Origin: Trebouxia sp. TZW2008
Taxonomy: Eukaryota; Chlorophyta; Trebouxiophyceae; Trebouxiales; Trebouxiaceae
Assembly: GCA_002118135.1 (NCBI GenBank)
Contig: BDIU01000088.1
Span: 124,001-188,000 of the forward strand
DNA length: 64,000 nt
Direction of reading: 5' to 3'
Shown here: positions 41,757 through 53,500 of the stretch, piece after piece
How positions within the stretch are numbered: position 1 is the stretch's first letter
Layout of the letters: each line of letters starts with the position of its first letter
The notes under the pieces: generated by a model
Databases searched by the model: none
Told to the model about the DNA's origin: nothing
Seen by the model: the letters and a program-made list of their open reading frames with translations, nothing else
Position numbers and translations under genes: made by a program

Positions 41757-44700
41757 ATGCGCCGAAGCTGTCTCGGAATAGTTATATGTCTGTCCCTAAT
41801 ATCATATGGTCAAGTCCTCTCTGCGCCCACATCTAGACCCACATCTAGACCTCTGCCTGGCCCCAGAGCTGTCCACAAAGTTGTCAAAAAGGGCATTCAG
41901 GCCGAATTGGATGGCGTTGTGGCAGTCATCCCAGCAGGCGGACCGCACAATGAAATGGCTCTCCGAGCGTCCAGACATTGGCGAAAGGTCAGCTTGCATA
42001 GCACAATGTTGCTCAACACAATGCCTGTCATGATGGAAATGTCTGCTGTGTCCCACCTACAAACAGTCAGGGGCTCTAGCCTGGTAATTCAGTACACAAC
42101 ACAAAACACAGCTGCAGTATATAAGAAGAGTCTTTAGGTCCTCATCATTGCTGACAAGAGAAAGCACATATGAAGACAGACACCACATTCAAATCTGAGG
42201 AATACATGCAGGGCATCAAAGCTGTATTTGTGGCTGAGCTGCCGTCCACAAAGGAGCGCATAGCTGATGGTCAACAGCACAATGAGTTCTGGGGTGACTA
42301 TCCTGACATCTGGGATGAGCCCTGGGGCCGTGTGCATCGGCCCTTTGACAGCAGGTATATATGCATTGACATGTCATCATTCATATGACGATGAGGCGAC
42401 ATGACCTGTCACAAGCATAACATGACCCTTCGAGAGTTGTTGTAGCCAAAATAGGGATGCAGCATGTTTCAGCCAAAAAGAGGTGTACAGTACCCACTGC
42501 ATGCATGGAGATTGACATTCTGGTTGTGCGGACAATGCAGTATTGAAGCAGTCACTGCATTTGGACCGCAGCAATTCTTTTGAGTGAAGGCATTTGACAT
42601 AAGAACAAAACAAAAGAAAAACAAAAATGCCTTAGGGGCATATGCACATGACGTCAAACAAATCGCTGCATGTGAATGCCTGACTAGGGTTGTCATGACA
42701 AAATGATCGATTGAACAGGGCAGCCATGGCTCCCTTTGTGGCACATCAGCTGTTGAAGCGAGAGGGTGTGGACTACAAGTGGCTTCTGTATGGCGATGAT
42801 GACACCATGTGGTTCATGAGTGCTGTGGTGGATCTGCTGAGAGACTATGATGCTGATCTACCGTATTTCATATCAGGTGCAACCCTGTGCGCGTTGACAC
42901 ACAGACTTTGCCGTGTATGTGATGTGTTGGACATAGAACATGGCAATCATGCCGGTGAATGCATTAATCTCCCTGTCAAGTTGCAACCATGCCACATGTG
43001 CCACATTTGATGTGGCTCCCTTGGAGCATTTGTCAGGTCCTGTGTAGCAGCATCTCTGAATATGTCGTGCTATGCATGCAGTTTTACATCAAGCAGATTT
43101 GTACAGCTGGTATGGGCCATGCTTTCCTGCATCAGTCATCATGGGTTCAACGAGGCCCGTCAGTCCTCTCTTCTCAAAGTCAGTCAAATTGTGAATGTAC
43201 CTTACACCTCAAGAAACATCAAATGCTGGGAAGGACGTGCAACAAACTGCACAAGTCTAAATGGGTGTGTTTTGCAGACATGTACTACTTTTCAGCGCCG
43301 CCTGACCAGCAGGGCTGGAGGAATGGCATGCTCATTGAGGGCGCCCCCAGATGCCTCCCCTGCAATGTCACCATCCCAGGTAATGCCCATTCATATGTCT
43401 AGTCATGCCTGCAATCATCTCTTTGATCAATGCCCAGGTGCTTCTCTGCAACGTTACATACCAGGTCTCTGCAATGTTACATACCAGCTATCTTCATCTT
43501 TTGTGCCTATGATGCCTCACGGCATAGGCTGTTCTACTCTTCTTCATTTTTTGTTCGGATTCGCGATCTCTGTGTGCCCAATTGTGTCTTCGACCACGTC
43601 AGCAAAATGAAGTGAAGCTGTCAGCTCTTGAGATCTTCCTGACCCTGACAGGGGCTGTCAGCACAAGTTGCTGAAATGCTAGTTTGAAAGGGCATCTACA
43701 ACAGGCAGTGGCAATACATGATGGATGGTGGCGTGACGTGCTCGTTGGTCGCAGCAGTGAGTCTGCAAGAACAGAAGGCCATGCTGCAACTTGTCTGACT
43801 TCTGTGTTGTAGCACCAATCGCCAGTTGCTTTCCGTCTGACTGTTGAATCAGCCATTTACAGCTCAGCACAGGCTTGCAAGACCACATGCAAGACAGCTG
43901 GTCTCATGAGGCAACAGCTGCATGTGTACAGCACATTGCCTGAATGCACAAGCTGATGTGCACCTCTGAATGCATGTAAGGCTTTTGGCCCAACCCCTTC
44001 AAGCGCCATGCACATGCTAGCAAAGGCAAGCAGGACTTGCCTGTATCATTTCAGAGCTCCTAGAATGGGTTGAATCCTGTTGCCTGACCTTCAATCATTG
44101 ATTTGCTCCAGCTTCATCGCTACACATGCTTGCTCTGCTGACAGGATTGTTGCCGCAAGTGCATTGCTCTTTAAATGGATCATTGGTTGTGCTGTGCAGA
44201 TGAGCCCTGGCCAGAAGGGCACAACTGGGTGCCCCCAGTCGGCTGCCCCTGCACTAAGGAGCTCTTATGTGACAAGGATTACCGCATGTGGGAGTTTGCA
44301 AGGGAGCCGGTCGGGCCCTGGTCCAAGCACAACTGCACTGCACCTTGGGAAGACGATGAAGGGGACTACTACAAGAAATGGATGTACAGTATAGATGGTG
44401 GTTCCGGAGCCATCTTGAGCAGGGGCCTCATGGAAGCTATCGACCATGCAGAAGTGGAGCACTGTATACGCAACCAGTGAGTCTACCCTTCAACATGTCT
44501 TGGCTTTTCAGCTGTGCCTGTTTGCTCCATTGTGCCTGTTACTCTCTACGTTGCTTGTTGCTCTCCACTGTGCTCATCAGGCATTACGGGCAGCTTGGCA
44601 ACCAGGCATTTTGGGTATCGTGTGGCGTCCTCAACTTCAACTAGACAGCTCTCAACATCAACTAGACTAGCATACAGTTTGCACGTGGTCAGTGCTGCTG

Positions 44701-45749
44701 TTGCTGACTGTTGGCATTGGACGGCTTCTGTCGCCATGAGGAGTTGAGGTGCCCAAGTATAAAGCATTGATCTTTTGTGCATTTACATACCTCAAGCTCC
44801 ATGCTAGATACAGACCTGGTCGTGACATACAATGCCCAGTGTCATCTGCTCCAAGTGGGCTTTCTCTTCACTCACCTAGATGGCTTCCATGCAAGCAACT
44901 CTTGACTGGTAATGTCTGTCTACGCAGCTTTGTGGTGTATGGTGGTGATGCGCTCATATCACACTGCATATGGTCAGCCGGGTACGGCATGACCCAGCCT
45001 GTGCAGTCCTACTTCAAGCCCCATGTGCAGATGTTTGACCTTGGCCGCTGGGAGAGGCGACCCATGATGGACATGATCATTGACGCCACAGAAGGGGACT
45101 GCAATGAGCTGTGCCAAGCCCAGGTTAGCCTTGCAAGACTCGAGAAGCTGCAACCTCATGTCTTGCAATGTGGGCTTTGCTGCTATGATGCTACGTACTA
45201 TTTACTGTTTTGACTTGGGGCACTGGGATAGATGATTCATGATGGACATGATCGTCGATGCTATGGAAGGGGACTGCAATGAGCTGTGCCAAGCCCAGGT
45301 GAACTTACAGCCTGTTCAGGGGTGTGTCTGAAACTTCCAATGCAGGCTCTGCTCCTGTTGCACTGCACTGGGCACCAGCACGTGTGTGATGGCCATGCTG
45401 ACTGCAAAGCATATGCGTGTATATTGCCTTCTGCCTGCAGCACGCAGGCACCACGGCCTATGCCATGTCTTGCAATGTGCAGTCAGGTGTGCTGCATGTC
45501 AGCGTCCTGTCTTTCAGCTGCTGCTGGCAGAGCAGTGAGGATGTCAGCGTCTTATAAAGTAGCATTTGCCATGCTGTGCAGGCTAGGTGGCAGGTCTCTA
45601 AGCATATACGCTCGCGCTACTTCAACAACTTAGACGCAACAGAAGCTTACATCAAAGGGCTGTCCCACCTTCATGACACATACCTGATACGTGTGGGGCA
45701 CCCACTCTGTGCTGAGACAAAGCAACCACCTTGTGGGCTGTACAGCTAG
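41757..45749 (+). CDS. Fringe-like (GT31-type) glycosyltransferase, secretory pathway
   Basis: This is a type II or secreted sugar transferase expected in the Golgi lumen. Exons: 41757-41987, ~42161-42354, 42719-42876, 43278-43379, 44200-44476, 44928-45123 and 45582-45749, giving about 441 residues. It opens with MRRSCLGIVICLSLISYG, a hydrophobic signal anchor or signal peptide. The metal-binding DxD motif is KWLLYGDDDTMWF. Downstream, GWRNGMLIEGAPRCLPCN, a Cys-rich segment (VGCPCTKELLCDKD) and SIDGGSGAILSRGLM match the Fringe-type acceptor side, followed by VVYGGDALISHCIWSAGYG. The donor sugar and acceptor are unknown. The weak point is exon 2: bases 42138-42170 read well in one frame (VLIIADKRKHI) then stop, while the following conserved text is in another frame. 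I used the acceptor just before 42161 to keep the frame open; a sequencing indel is possible. Confidence 0.85.
45213..45300 (+). pseudogene. Ghost copy of Fringe-like gene exon 6 end
   Basis: This repeats the 3' end of the exon 44928-45123 with its donor, offset about 177 bp. MDMIVDAMEGDCNELCQAQ here compares with MDMIIDATEGDCNELCQAQ in the exon. An in-frame TGA upstream (45232 region) and the lack of an acceptor make it a relic. Confidence 0.85.
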
Positions 45750-46778
45750 CATGACATGACGAGCCATGTAGGCATTGATCTACATCTCTGATAATGCCAG
45801 CAGATTTGCAGAAATGATGAGAAGGCATGTGCAGTGTTTCTTCTGCAGCCATCGCAAGCAGCTGAGCGCTTTTAGGTACAATATCATGTGACTGTTCAAG
45901 ACCTGAGTGTTTGTGACTTTCTGTCTGTCCGTCTGTAGTAGCCACTCCAGCAGGGAATGTCTGTGTTATGTGTTATTTAGCGTCCTGCTAACATCCCTAT
46001 TTTGGGCTTTGTGGCTGATGACTTGATTTTTTTTGGCCAGGATGTGCCTGTGATAAGCTCCTGTATCTCATAGATCATATAATTACTTTCCTGCCGGTAG
46101 GCAGGTGCTTTTCAGTGCTTTCATCAAGTAGCTGCGAATGCAGTAGTGTGGTGCTATGATCTGCTTTGCCATTTGTTTTTCGAAAAGACCGCCAGATCTA
46201 ACAGGTCACAATTACGTTGCTGCATATCATGATTTCTGCTGTAATAGCACTGTAATCCAAAATGAATCAAGTCAAGCGCTTACGGGTTTGGATGAAGCAA
46301 TGCAGACAGTTGCCTGCTGCATCTCGCAAGTTTGGAGGATCGAAAACATTGCTGCTTTTGCTACATCCTGCGGTACTCAGTGCAAAGCAACGACAGGCAG
46401 GGCAATGCTGTTCAGTAGGTGTAAAGAAAGCCTAAAAATCTATACAAAACTGAGTCAGCTAAAGCCAGTCATGCCGCACTGCAGCTCTTGCATGTGTTGC
46501 AGACTGTCTGCTTATGTATCCTGCTCTACATATTCATTCAAATGTCAACATCCCTATGGGCACTCATGATACATCAGTTGGGGGAACAAAGCAGCTGTTC
46601 AATGTCAGCTGTGTTCAGCATCAATTGTTGAAGGAATGTGCCAACCTGCACTTAACTAGAATCTGCTGCAAGACAGAAACTACGACCAGCAGAGAACTCA
46701 AACATTCAAACAATCCTGCAGCTACAGCGTCACACCCTGCAGTACCGGGACACTCAGAACTAGACAGCAGAAACAAAT
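45750..46778. other. Convergent intergenic region between two glycosyltransferase genes
   Basis: The 3' UTRs of the Fringe-like gene (+) and the GT32 gene (-) face each other. I see no coding exon or RNA gene. Confidence 0.5.
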
Positions 46779-47765
46779 TTATGGACCCCAACTATGTGTC
46801 CAGTAAGTGATGGCATAGGCATCTGGGTATTGCTGTTTGCACCTGGCAGCATCAAAGTCAGGGTGGTTGCCTACACAGACGTTGATGGCAGCCATGGTTT
46901 CTGCATCAGCATCCAACCATGTCTTGTGCCAGTCAAATGGGTAGATGGTCTCTGAGGGCAGAATGGAGATGTCATCCCGACAGCTGGCTTTGTACTCTAT
47001 CAACGCCTCTTTAAGCATGGCTGGGCCCGTGGTCGCTTCAATGTAATCCCATCGATCATCCTCGACATGTGAAAGCATGACTTTGCTGATACAGTACCAC
47101 CAAAAGGGGTGACCTGGCACCGATGCCATGAACGCATTGGGGATGTTATGTTCCCAATCATGATCCTGACCCATGTACGCAAGCAGAACTGAAGCATTTT
47201 CTGTCAATGGGTCTATGGGGCGTAAGCTCTCAAAGTCAAGGTCAACATACAGCCCACCATACTTCAACAAGTAAAAATAGCGAATCACATCTGCCTGCAT
47301 GATGGCTTTGGGTAGTGAGTCATAGATGTCAAGGAACCAGGGGTAGTCATTCTTGATCAGATCCCGATTATCGCTGTCAGTCCATAATCTGTACTCCCAA
47401 TCTGGATGTAAGAGCTGCCAACTTTCCTGCCACTCCTTGTACTTCTGAGGTATCGTGTCATCCTTCCACGACTGATGTATGATTTTGGGTATTGCGCCAG
47501 TGGATACAGGAGCATTGTTGCAAGCGTCTTCTGGCGACATGAAGGATTGCAAAGACCCATAATGTAGCCTTTGCTCCAAACTGCCACCATGATCAACCCA
47601 GCGCAATCTACCCCTCAACACCAAGCTGTGCTTTCTGAGCTGCTCTCCTTGAATGTGTAGTGAGTGAGTGTAGTCAGCTGAGCAGATTAGGCTGACAAGA
47701 CTCAGGACAAGTGTCAATCCCAGCGAGGCTGAGAGCAACACTGTGGTGAAGCAGCATGGTGGCAT
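46779..47765 (-). CDS. OCH1-like GT32 glycosyltransferase
   Basis: This probable Golgi glycosyltransferase of the Gly_transf_sug (DXD)/GT32 family includes OCH1 alpha-1,6-mannosyltransferase and inositol-phosphoceramide mannosyltransferases. A single exon from the ATG at 47765 gives 328 residues. A signal-anchor helix (VLLSASLGLTLVLSLVSLI) follows the start. Conserved text is IPKIIHQSWKDDTIPQKYKEW, HPDWEYRLWTDSDNRDL, the donor region AIMQADVIRYFYLLKYGGLYVDLDFE containing the DxD motif, and NAFMASVPGHPFWWY. The C-terminus ends THSWGP with TAA at 46781-46779. The frame stays open upstream of 47765 without an ATG, so a longer N-terminus from an upstream exon is possible. The lack of introns contrasts with the neighbours. 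Sugar specificity is unknown. Confidence 0.9.
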   Translation of the reverse strand: MPPCCFTTVLLSASLGLTLVLSLVSLICSADYTHSLHIQGEQLRKHSLVLRGRLRWVDHGGSLEQRLHYGSLQSFMSPEDACNNAPVSTGAIPKIIHQSWKDDTIPQKYKEWQESWQLLHPDWEYRLWTDSDNRDLIKNDYPWFLDIYDSLPKAIMQADVIRYFYLLKYGGLYVDLDFESLRPIDPLTENASVLLAYMGQDHDWEHNIPNAFMASVPGHPFWWYCISKVMLSHVEDDRWDYIEATTGPAMLKEALIEYKASCRDDISILPSETIYPFDWHKTWLDADAETMAAINVCVGNHPDFDAARCKQQYPDAYAITYWTHSWGP

Positions 47766-50503
47766 AAGCACTGAGGCTGCTGCCCAAAACGCCAAAAGTT
47801 GGCAGCTGAGGGTCAAAAATTGCCACCTGAGGGCATTATCACACGTTTCATGAGTACACCCGCCACTGACACGGTAACACCATCAGCAAAACGAGTAGCT
47901 GCAGATTGTGGCGATTTGCAACGAGCAAGCTGTACCTGTGGCGGACTGAGCTGGATCAAGTGCGTAGTAGGTGTAGGAACGTTTCCGCGCCGGTTGCGCA
48001 CTCAACGCGTTGCTGTAGTGGCCGACGGACCCCTGTCGGTGTGACCGACCGTCCAAAAGCAGGGTCGGCAGAGGACTGACGCGCAATTCCAGGAGGTTGC
48101 GGGGGCCAAGATATTGGGGCGCTTTAAGGTTCCGACGCGCTGCGTGTAAAAGCTGATGTCGCCGCTGATAGTAATGCTGCTGCGGGGAACTTGCGCGTTT
48201 GGGCAGGCGGTGTGTATTTGCTTCTTTGAACGAGCTACTTGGAGATTTTCTCAGGAGCAGATGCGTCTGCAGAGCCAATGCACAATATATGCGCGCCGCG
48301 ACGTTCCGAATAGCGTAGCAAAGGAAGCGATCGGCGCAGCTGAGTGCAGTTGCCGGTTGGTTGTCACCTGGACGGTTCAAGATTCATCATTTCACAGTCC
48401 CAGGGATTTGGTCTCGCCAGCTGCAACTTCAAAGAAGGCGACACATGTGTTGAAGCAACTTTACATCATCCAACACAGAGGACGCGACGCTTGGCTTCCA
48501 GCTTCGGGCCTCATATGCAGCGATGACTCCAGCACAGCGCAATCAGAGTCTGCTACAGCAGCTGCGTTGGTTCATAGCTGTCTATGCCACCTGCCCAGTT
48601 GAGTTGCCGCTTGTAGTCGTTGCGTTGCTGATGAGCGGGGCCGGTGATGCAAACTTCTGCGGTGCTGTCTGACACTTTGAGCTGATATCCCGCGTAGCTT
48701 GACATGTATATAAAGTATGCAACGATGTCTGGAGCCTTGCTTTAGCGACCTCGACTGCGCAGTTTGCACGCTTCGCTGCAGACAGCCGCCACCGCGAGTA
48801 AACTGATCTTCTGAAGCGGCTGACATCCCTGGCACCACGGCTGCGAGTAACACAGTCTGAGCTGCGATCGAGCAGCAAATGAACGCAAAAGGTATGGAAA
48901 GCAGGTCATACTGAAAACTGCTGCGTGAGCCGCAGGGGTTTCTTGACTGTGTACACTGCTTGGTTGCATTCTTCTGAATGCTTCAACAAATTTGCGATGA
49001 GGTTGTTGGCAAGCTGCCGTGTCATATTTGCTACGTTTGATGTCATTATATTTATGAAAGTCAGTCTTGGTTGCTTTGCTGCACATCAGGCAATGGCAAT
49101 GTCAAGCTCTAGCTGTTGTTTTGCAACAAGCAGTAATCAGCACAGCTACTTGAGTGCTTTTCGGACAGAAGCTGTCTTGGCAGATTTCATGCATTGCAGC
49201 ACACATATCAAAGCAGTGCATCAGTGACAAGCGTGAAGGGTGTCAGCCAGTGACAGCACACACTTGTATTGTTGTTCCACCACCCATGCATGTTGAAGGT
49301 GTGCAAGTTCAGGTTTCCAGGTGTTCAGTAGCAATGTTGAAATGTTATGTTATAGAGGTACAGCTAGTGCTTGTATTCAGCTTGATGACATCTTCTGGCT
49401 GCGTTGTTTGGTAAGCACGTCTGTCATTGGCATGTTACAGACCTTCATCCACCTGTAGTGCTGCAGCCTCTCAGCTTAGTTGTAGCTGCTGTGCATCAAA
49501 CATCAGTGTGCCTTCTGCAACACTGGTGTTATATTAGCGTTGATATAACAGAATTTGCTAGCCATAGACCAAGCTGGCTGCTTGCTCATGGGCTTGTGTT
49601 TTGGTTCACATAGATCATCAATTTACTTGTTTCACCTGTTGCTGTCTGCAATGATCAGAGTTGATGATGACGCCACACATCAATCATGCCTGCAGCTGAG
49701 TGGGCAGTCCTCAGCCAAATAGGGCTTGCTGTAGCTGCCTAGCTCACATGTCAGCTGCAGAAGCCCACACCTGCACTTGCATTGCAATTGATTGTAGGCA
49801 AAAATGTTGCTCTTGACTGAAGTGTATTGCATAAGCCAAGACCCGCACACTCATGGCCATATGGCCATGACGGCAATGCAAATCTCTGCTGGACGACGTT
49901 GTTGCCGAACAGGGGAAAAAGCATGATCACAAAGTCATTGCAGTCAGTTGCTTTTGCAAAAACAGCCCAAAAGGCACAACGCAAGTGTGAAGAGTGGTCA
50001 GATCTGCACGAGCAAAAGAAGCATCATGATCAGCAGAATACAGCTCGCTAGCATGCTGTGTGGGACAGAGTGTATTCTTGTATGTCAAGATGCGCACAGC
50101 ATGCTAATGCATCAGGCCAAAAACTCATGATCATCAAACAAAAATTCAGTGCCCAATTTTTGCAAAAACAGCTTCGAACTCCACAGGCAAAAAGAAAGCA
50201 AGTGGGCATTGCCACAGTCAAAGTTTGCGGCCGGCCGGCATGCTCACAAAAAAATTGTCCACAGAAGCTAAAAGGCCGCGCTGGCCATCTAGCTCGAGAG
50301 TTTTGATTCGGCTTGGCTCGGAGCGACTCGAACTTCGGCGAAGTTTTTTAAAAGGCCTTCGCCCCGCTTGCCAATTGGGTCAAACGGCAACTCCGTATGC
50401 CCTAGTCGGGATTTTTCGCAATAAGTAGTGCAGGTGGACACAGTTCGTGACACATCGCTCGCAGGCTGCAGCACAACACCTGCATCACGCTGAAGCGCAG
50501 CGC
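47766..50503. promoter_or_regulatory. Large divergent intergenic region
   Basis: About 2.7 kb lie between the GT32 gene (-) and the unknown coiled-coil gene (+). The first part (47900-48400) is richer in GC/CpG and could be promoter and 5' UTR of the GT32 gene. No exon with similarity was found on either strand. It contains the 20-bp palindrome at 49851-49870. Confidence 0.45.
49851..49870. repeat. Perfect 20-bp palindrome
   Basis: TCATGGCCATATGGCCATGA is identical to its reverse complement. It could bind a dimeric protein or be chance. No second copy was noticed in the window. Confidence 0.9.
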
Positions 50504-53500
50504 ATGCACGCTGGGCCGTCAGCATCGCTTGAACTGCAGGTAAAGCCGCGCTGCCTTCAAGGTCATGAGCGGCCAAGCAATCGTGCTGGAGCCGGGAGTG
50601 AGACAGGCAGCTTTGATAGCTTTCAGGACAGTTTGCTGCGATTAGGCAGGTAATGAATGGTGTGAAACACATGCAGATGTACAGGCTGTATGTGAATCAA
50701 TGGGGCTCCAGTGCGCTAGTCTTCACGAGCGCAGTTCCTACAGGACTGCCGGATGGGAAGTAGGACATGTGCCTCTGCTAGGCCTGACAGCAGCCTTCGA
50801 GCTTTCGTTAGGACGGGTGCTTCAGCCTGTGTCTGAGGTACGTATGATCTGCTGCGTGCTTTTGACAAATGGTCTGTAAGTATACACCTGTCAACAGGTC
50901 TCATCACACGCTAATTTTTCTCAGTCGTGATGTGCACAGGGTTCAGACAAGGCAGCACCAAATACCTTCAGAGTGTCATCACAGAAGTATTTGGCTCTGA
51001 AAGGCTGGCATGTCTCCATGCACATCAGCTGTCAGCAGCACAGACCTCAGACCTAGCCAATCTGCTAGCCTGACGGGTGCCTGGAGCAGCCTGTTCAGCA
51101 GCTCTTCTGACCCTCAAGTGTCTTGGCAGAAGCCCTTGTCCCCTGCTACTGTGAACATCCTCAATGCCAATGCATCAGCAGCAGCAACAGCAACAGCAGT
51201 GCACCAGTCAGCAGCCTTTGCAGCTCTGTTTGATGACATGGTCAGCTCTCAATCAGGCGAATACTTCCTTGCACACAATTCCACTCTGCTGCAGCTGTCT
51301 GGACAGAGTTCACCAGCCAGCTTGTGTGATTCAGCAACAAGCTTCAGCTTCAAGACGCCCAGGCATGAGAGAACAGACCCTCTTGTAGCTCGTCAGAATC
51401 CTGAAGCACAGCCAGGCATTGATCATGCAGCTCAGATTCCTGGTCCCTTGATGGATTCTCTCCTCACTGCATCTGGCCAGCAGGATCTGGCAGCTACTTT
51501 GAAGCACTGGCAAAGCGGCAAACATGCTCCCACACAGCCTCAGGATGGCCAAGCATCTGCGCATCAGCAACAGTTACAGCTTGTCAAGCAGTCTACACAG
51601 TTTGCACTGCCTCAACATAAACAAGGGACTGTCTTTTGGGGTCAGCCTGTTGCAGCCAGTCCCAATTTGCATCAACATGCGGCAGTTGCGGCAAAGTCAG
51701 ATCTGATTAGGTACTCAGCTGGTGGCAATAACCTTGGCTGCAAATCCATCTCAGGAACCAAGCAGCAGTCGAGCGATGATCAGCAACCAGGCGTGAAGGT
51801 CAGAAGGCACTCAAGAGTCAGAAAGCATGAAGCCCATCAAGGTACGTCAGTGTTTCAACTATGGCTTTGTGACAAGTATTGCCCACCGTTAACAGACACA
51901 CCTCAGGCACGCTGTGATTTGACACACCCTTGTCTCACTACGCAAGGGCTCTACTCAGAGTTTAGACTTAAGATTGTGAGCGCGTTGCAAAAGTGGAACT
52001 TCGTGACAATCAGCTACAGTACAGACAGTCTGTATGCACCTATGTTGGATCTCTGGTAAAGTGTGAATAGTGTCCTGTGGGCCCCCCATTGCGTCTCTGA
52101 GAGGACGTCAATTGTAAACTGTGAAAATGTAAACTGATTGCATCAACTTCGCTGTCCATGTAATAGTTTACTCATGTTGTCCTGGGTGTCATTGCGCACA
52201 GTCAGCGCATACTTTGCACCCTTCATGTTGCAGCATATCAAAGGGGGGTTGTCAGCAGGTGGCAAACATGTCAAGCCTTGGAGGGCAGCAAAGCTCATAG
52301 GTCCGCAAGCAGCCGAAGTTGGGGTTGACCGTTATGCTGGCTCCGCAAGAGCATCCCAGGAGATGCAGATGCAGCTGAACAAGGTTGCATGGTGGCTGGA
52401 GCTGCATGCCTCTTCAACCTTCAGCCCAGCAAGCACAGCTCACAAAACTGCAAGTGTTGAAGCTTCACTCCCTCAAGCTGCGTCAACAGGGATGCAAGCT
52501 GCTGTCAAGATGCCAGTCACAGCTGCTGATTCTGCTGCTGCTGCTGCTGCTGCGAGCAAAAGCACATTCCCTGCAGCCGTGCCTGCGTCTGCAAGCAATG
52601 CAGCTCAGCCAAAGTTGCAAGACTACCCAGTAGTCGTGTGTGCAGCACCAGAGCATGCATTGTCAACAGCTGTACCTCAGCGCAAGCCTGGTCACAGCGA
52701 ACCACATGCCAAGGATTGTGCAGCCCTTGAGCAGCATTTGAAGCCACAGCAGCAAGGCCTGAAGCAGGACAAAGGGCGTACCACTGCAGCTATGCTGTTG
52801 CCCAGTCAGTCTGCATCTGCGTCCACTGAGCTGTTTCTCAAGCTTGAGGCTGCTGTTGCACATAATCCAGAGGCAAGCCATGTCAGCCAGCCAGCGCTCA
52901 GCACTGCAGCTGTCTTATCCTCAACTCATGCTGATAGTGCCACACGCAAGGCCCAAGCAATAGTTGCGCCCTCAGACCCTCAATCTTGCAGCATAACAGG
53001 GCCTGCTGCTCAGCTGTCAACAGCTGCACAAAGTGCAAGAGGAAATCAACCTGATGCTGCTGGTACAACATATAGTCACAGTCAAATGCAGCAGCAGAAC
53101 CCAGAGGATGATCAATATGCTGGACTGGAGCGTGGTAGCAACACAGGCTCAGCAGGCTTGCTGAGCACACCTCTGTCACTGCTGCCAGACGGCTTGCATC
53201 CTGCTCTGCAAAGCAGATGCAGCCCAACTGAGCCCTTCCACACTGATGCAAGCTCACAGACCATACCAACAGCACAAGGGGCTGTGGATGCAGTCACTGA
53301 AAGGGCCAGGGCTAAAGGGGTAGCGCCCAGTGCAAAGCTTGCAGACGCTCCATTGGTCAAGCAAGGCAGCTATGCTTTGGGGTTGAAGCAGGCTGAGGAT
53401 ACACTTAGTGCAAAGGCGACAGGGGCAGTACCCAGTGCGAAGGCTGCAGAGGCTACATTGGTCAAGCAAGGCAGCTATGCTGTGGCAGTGGGACAGCCTG

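Noticed and set aside
48100..50450. Assorted short open frames between the GT32 and unknown genes
   Set aside because: None shows similarity, repeats or phase-consistent splice sites.
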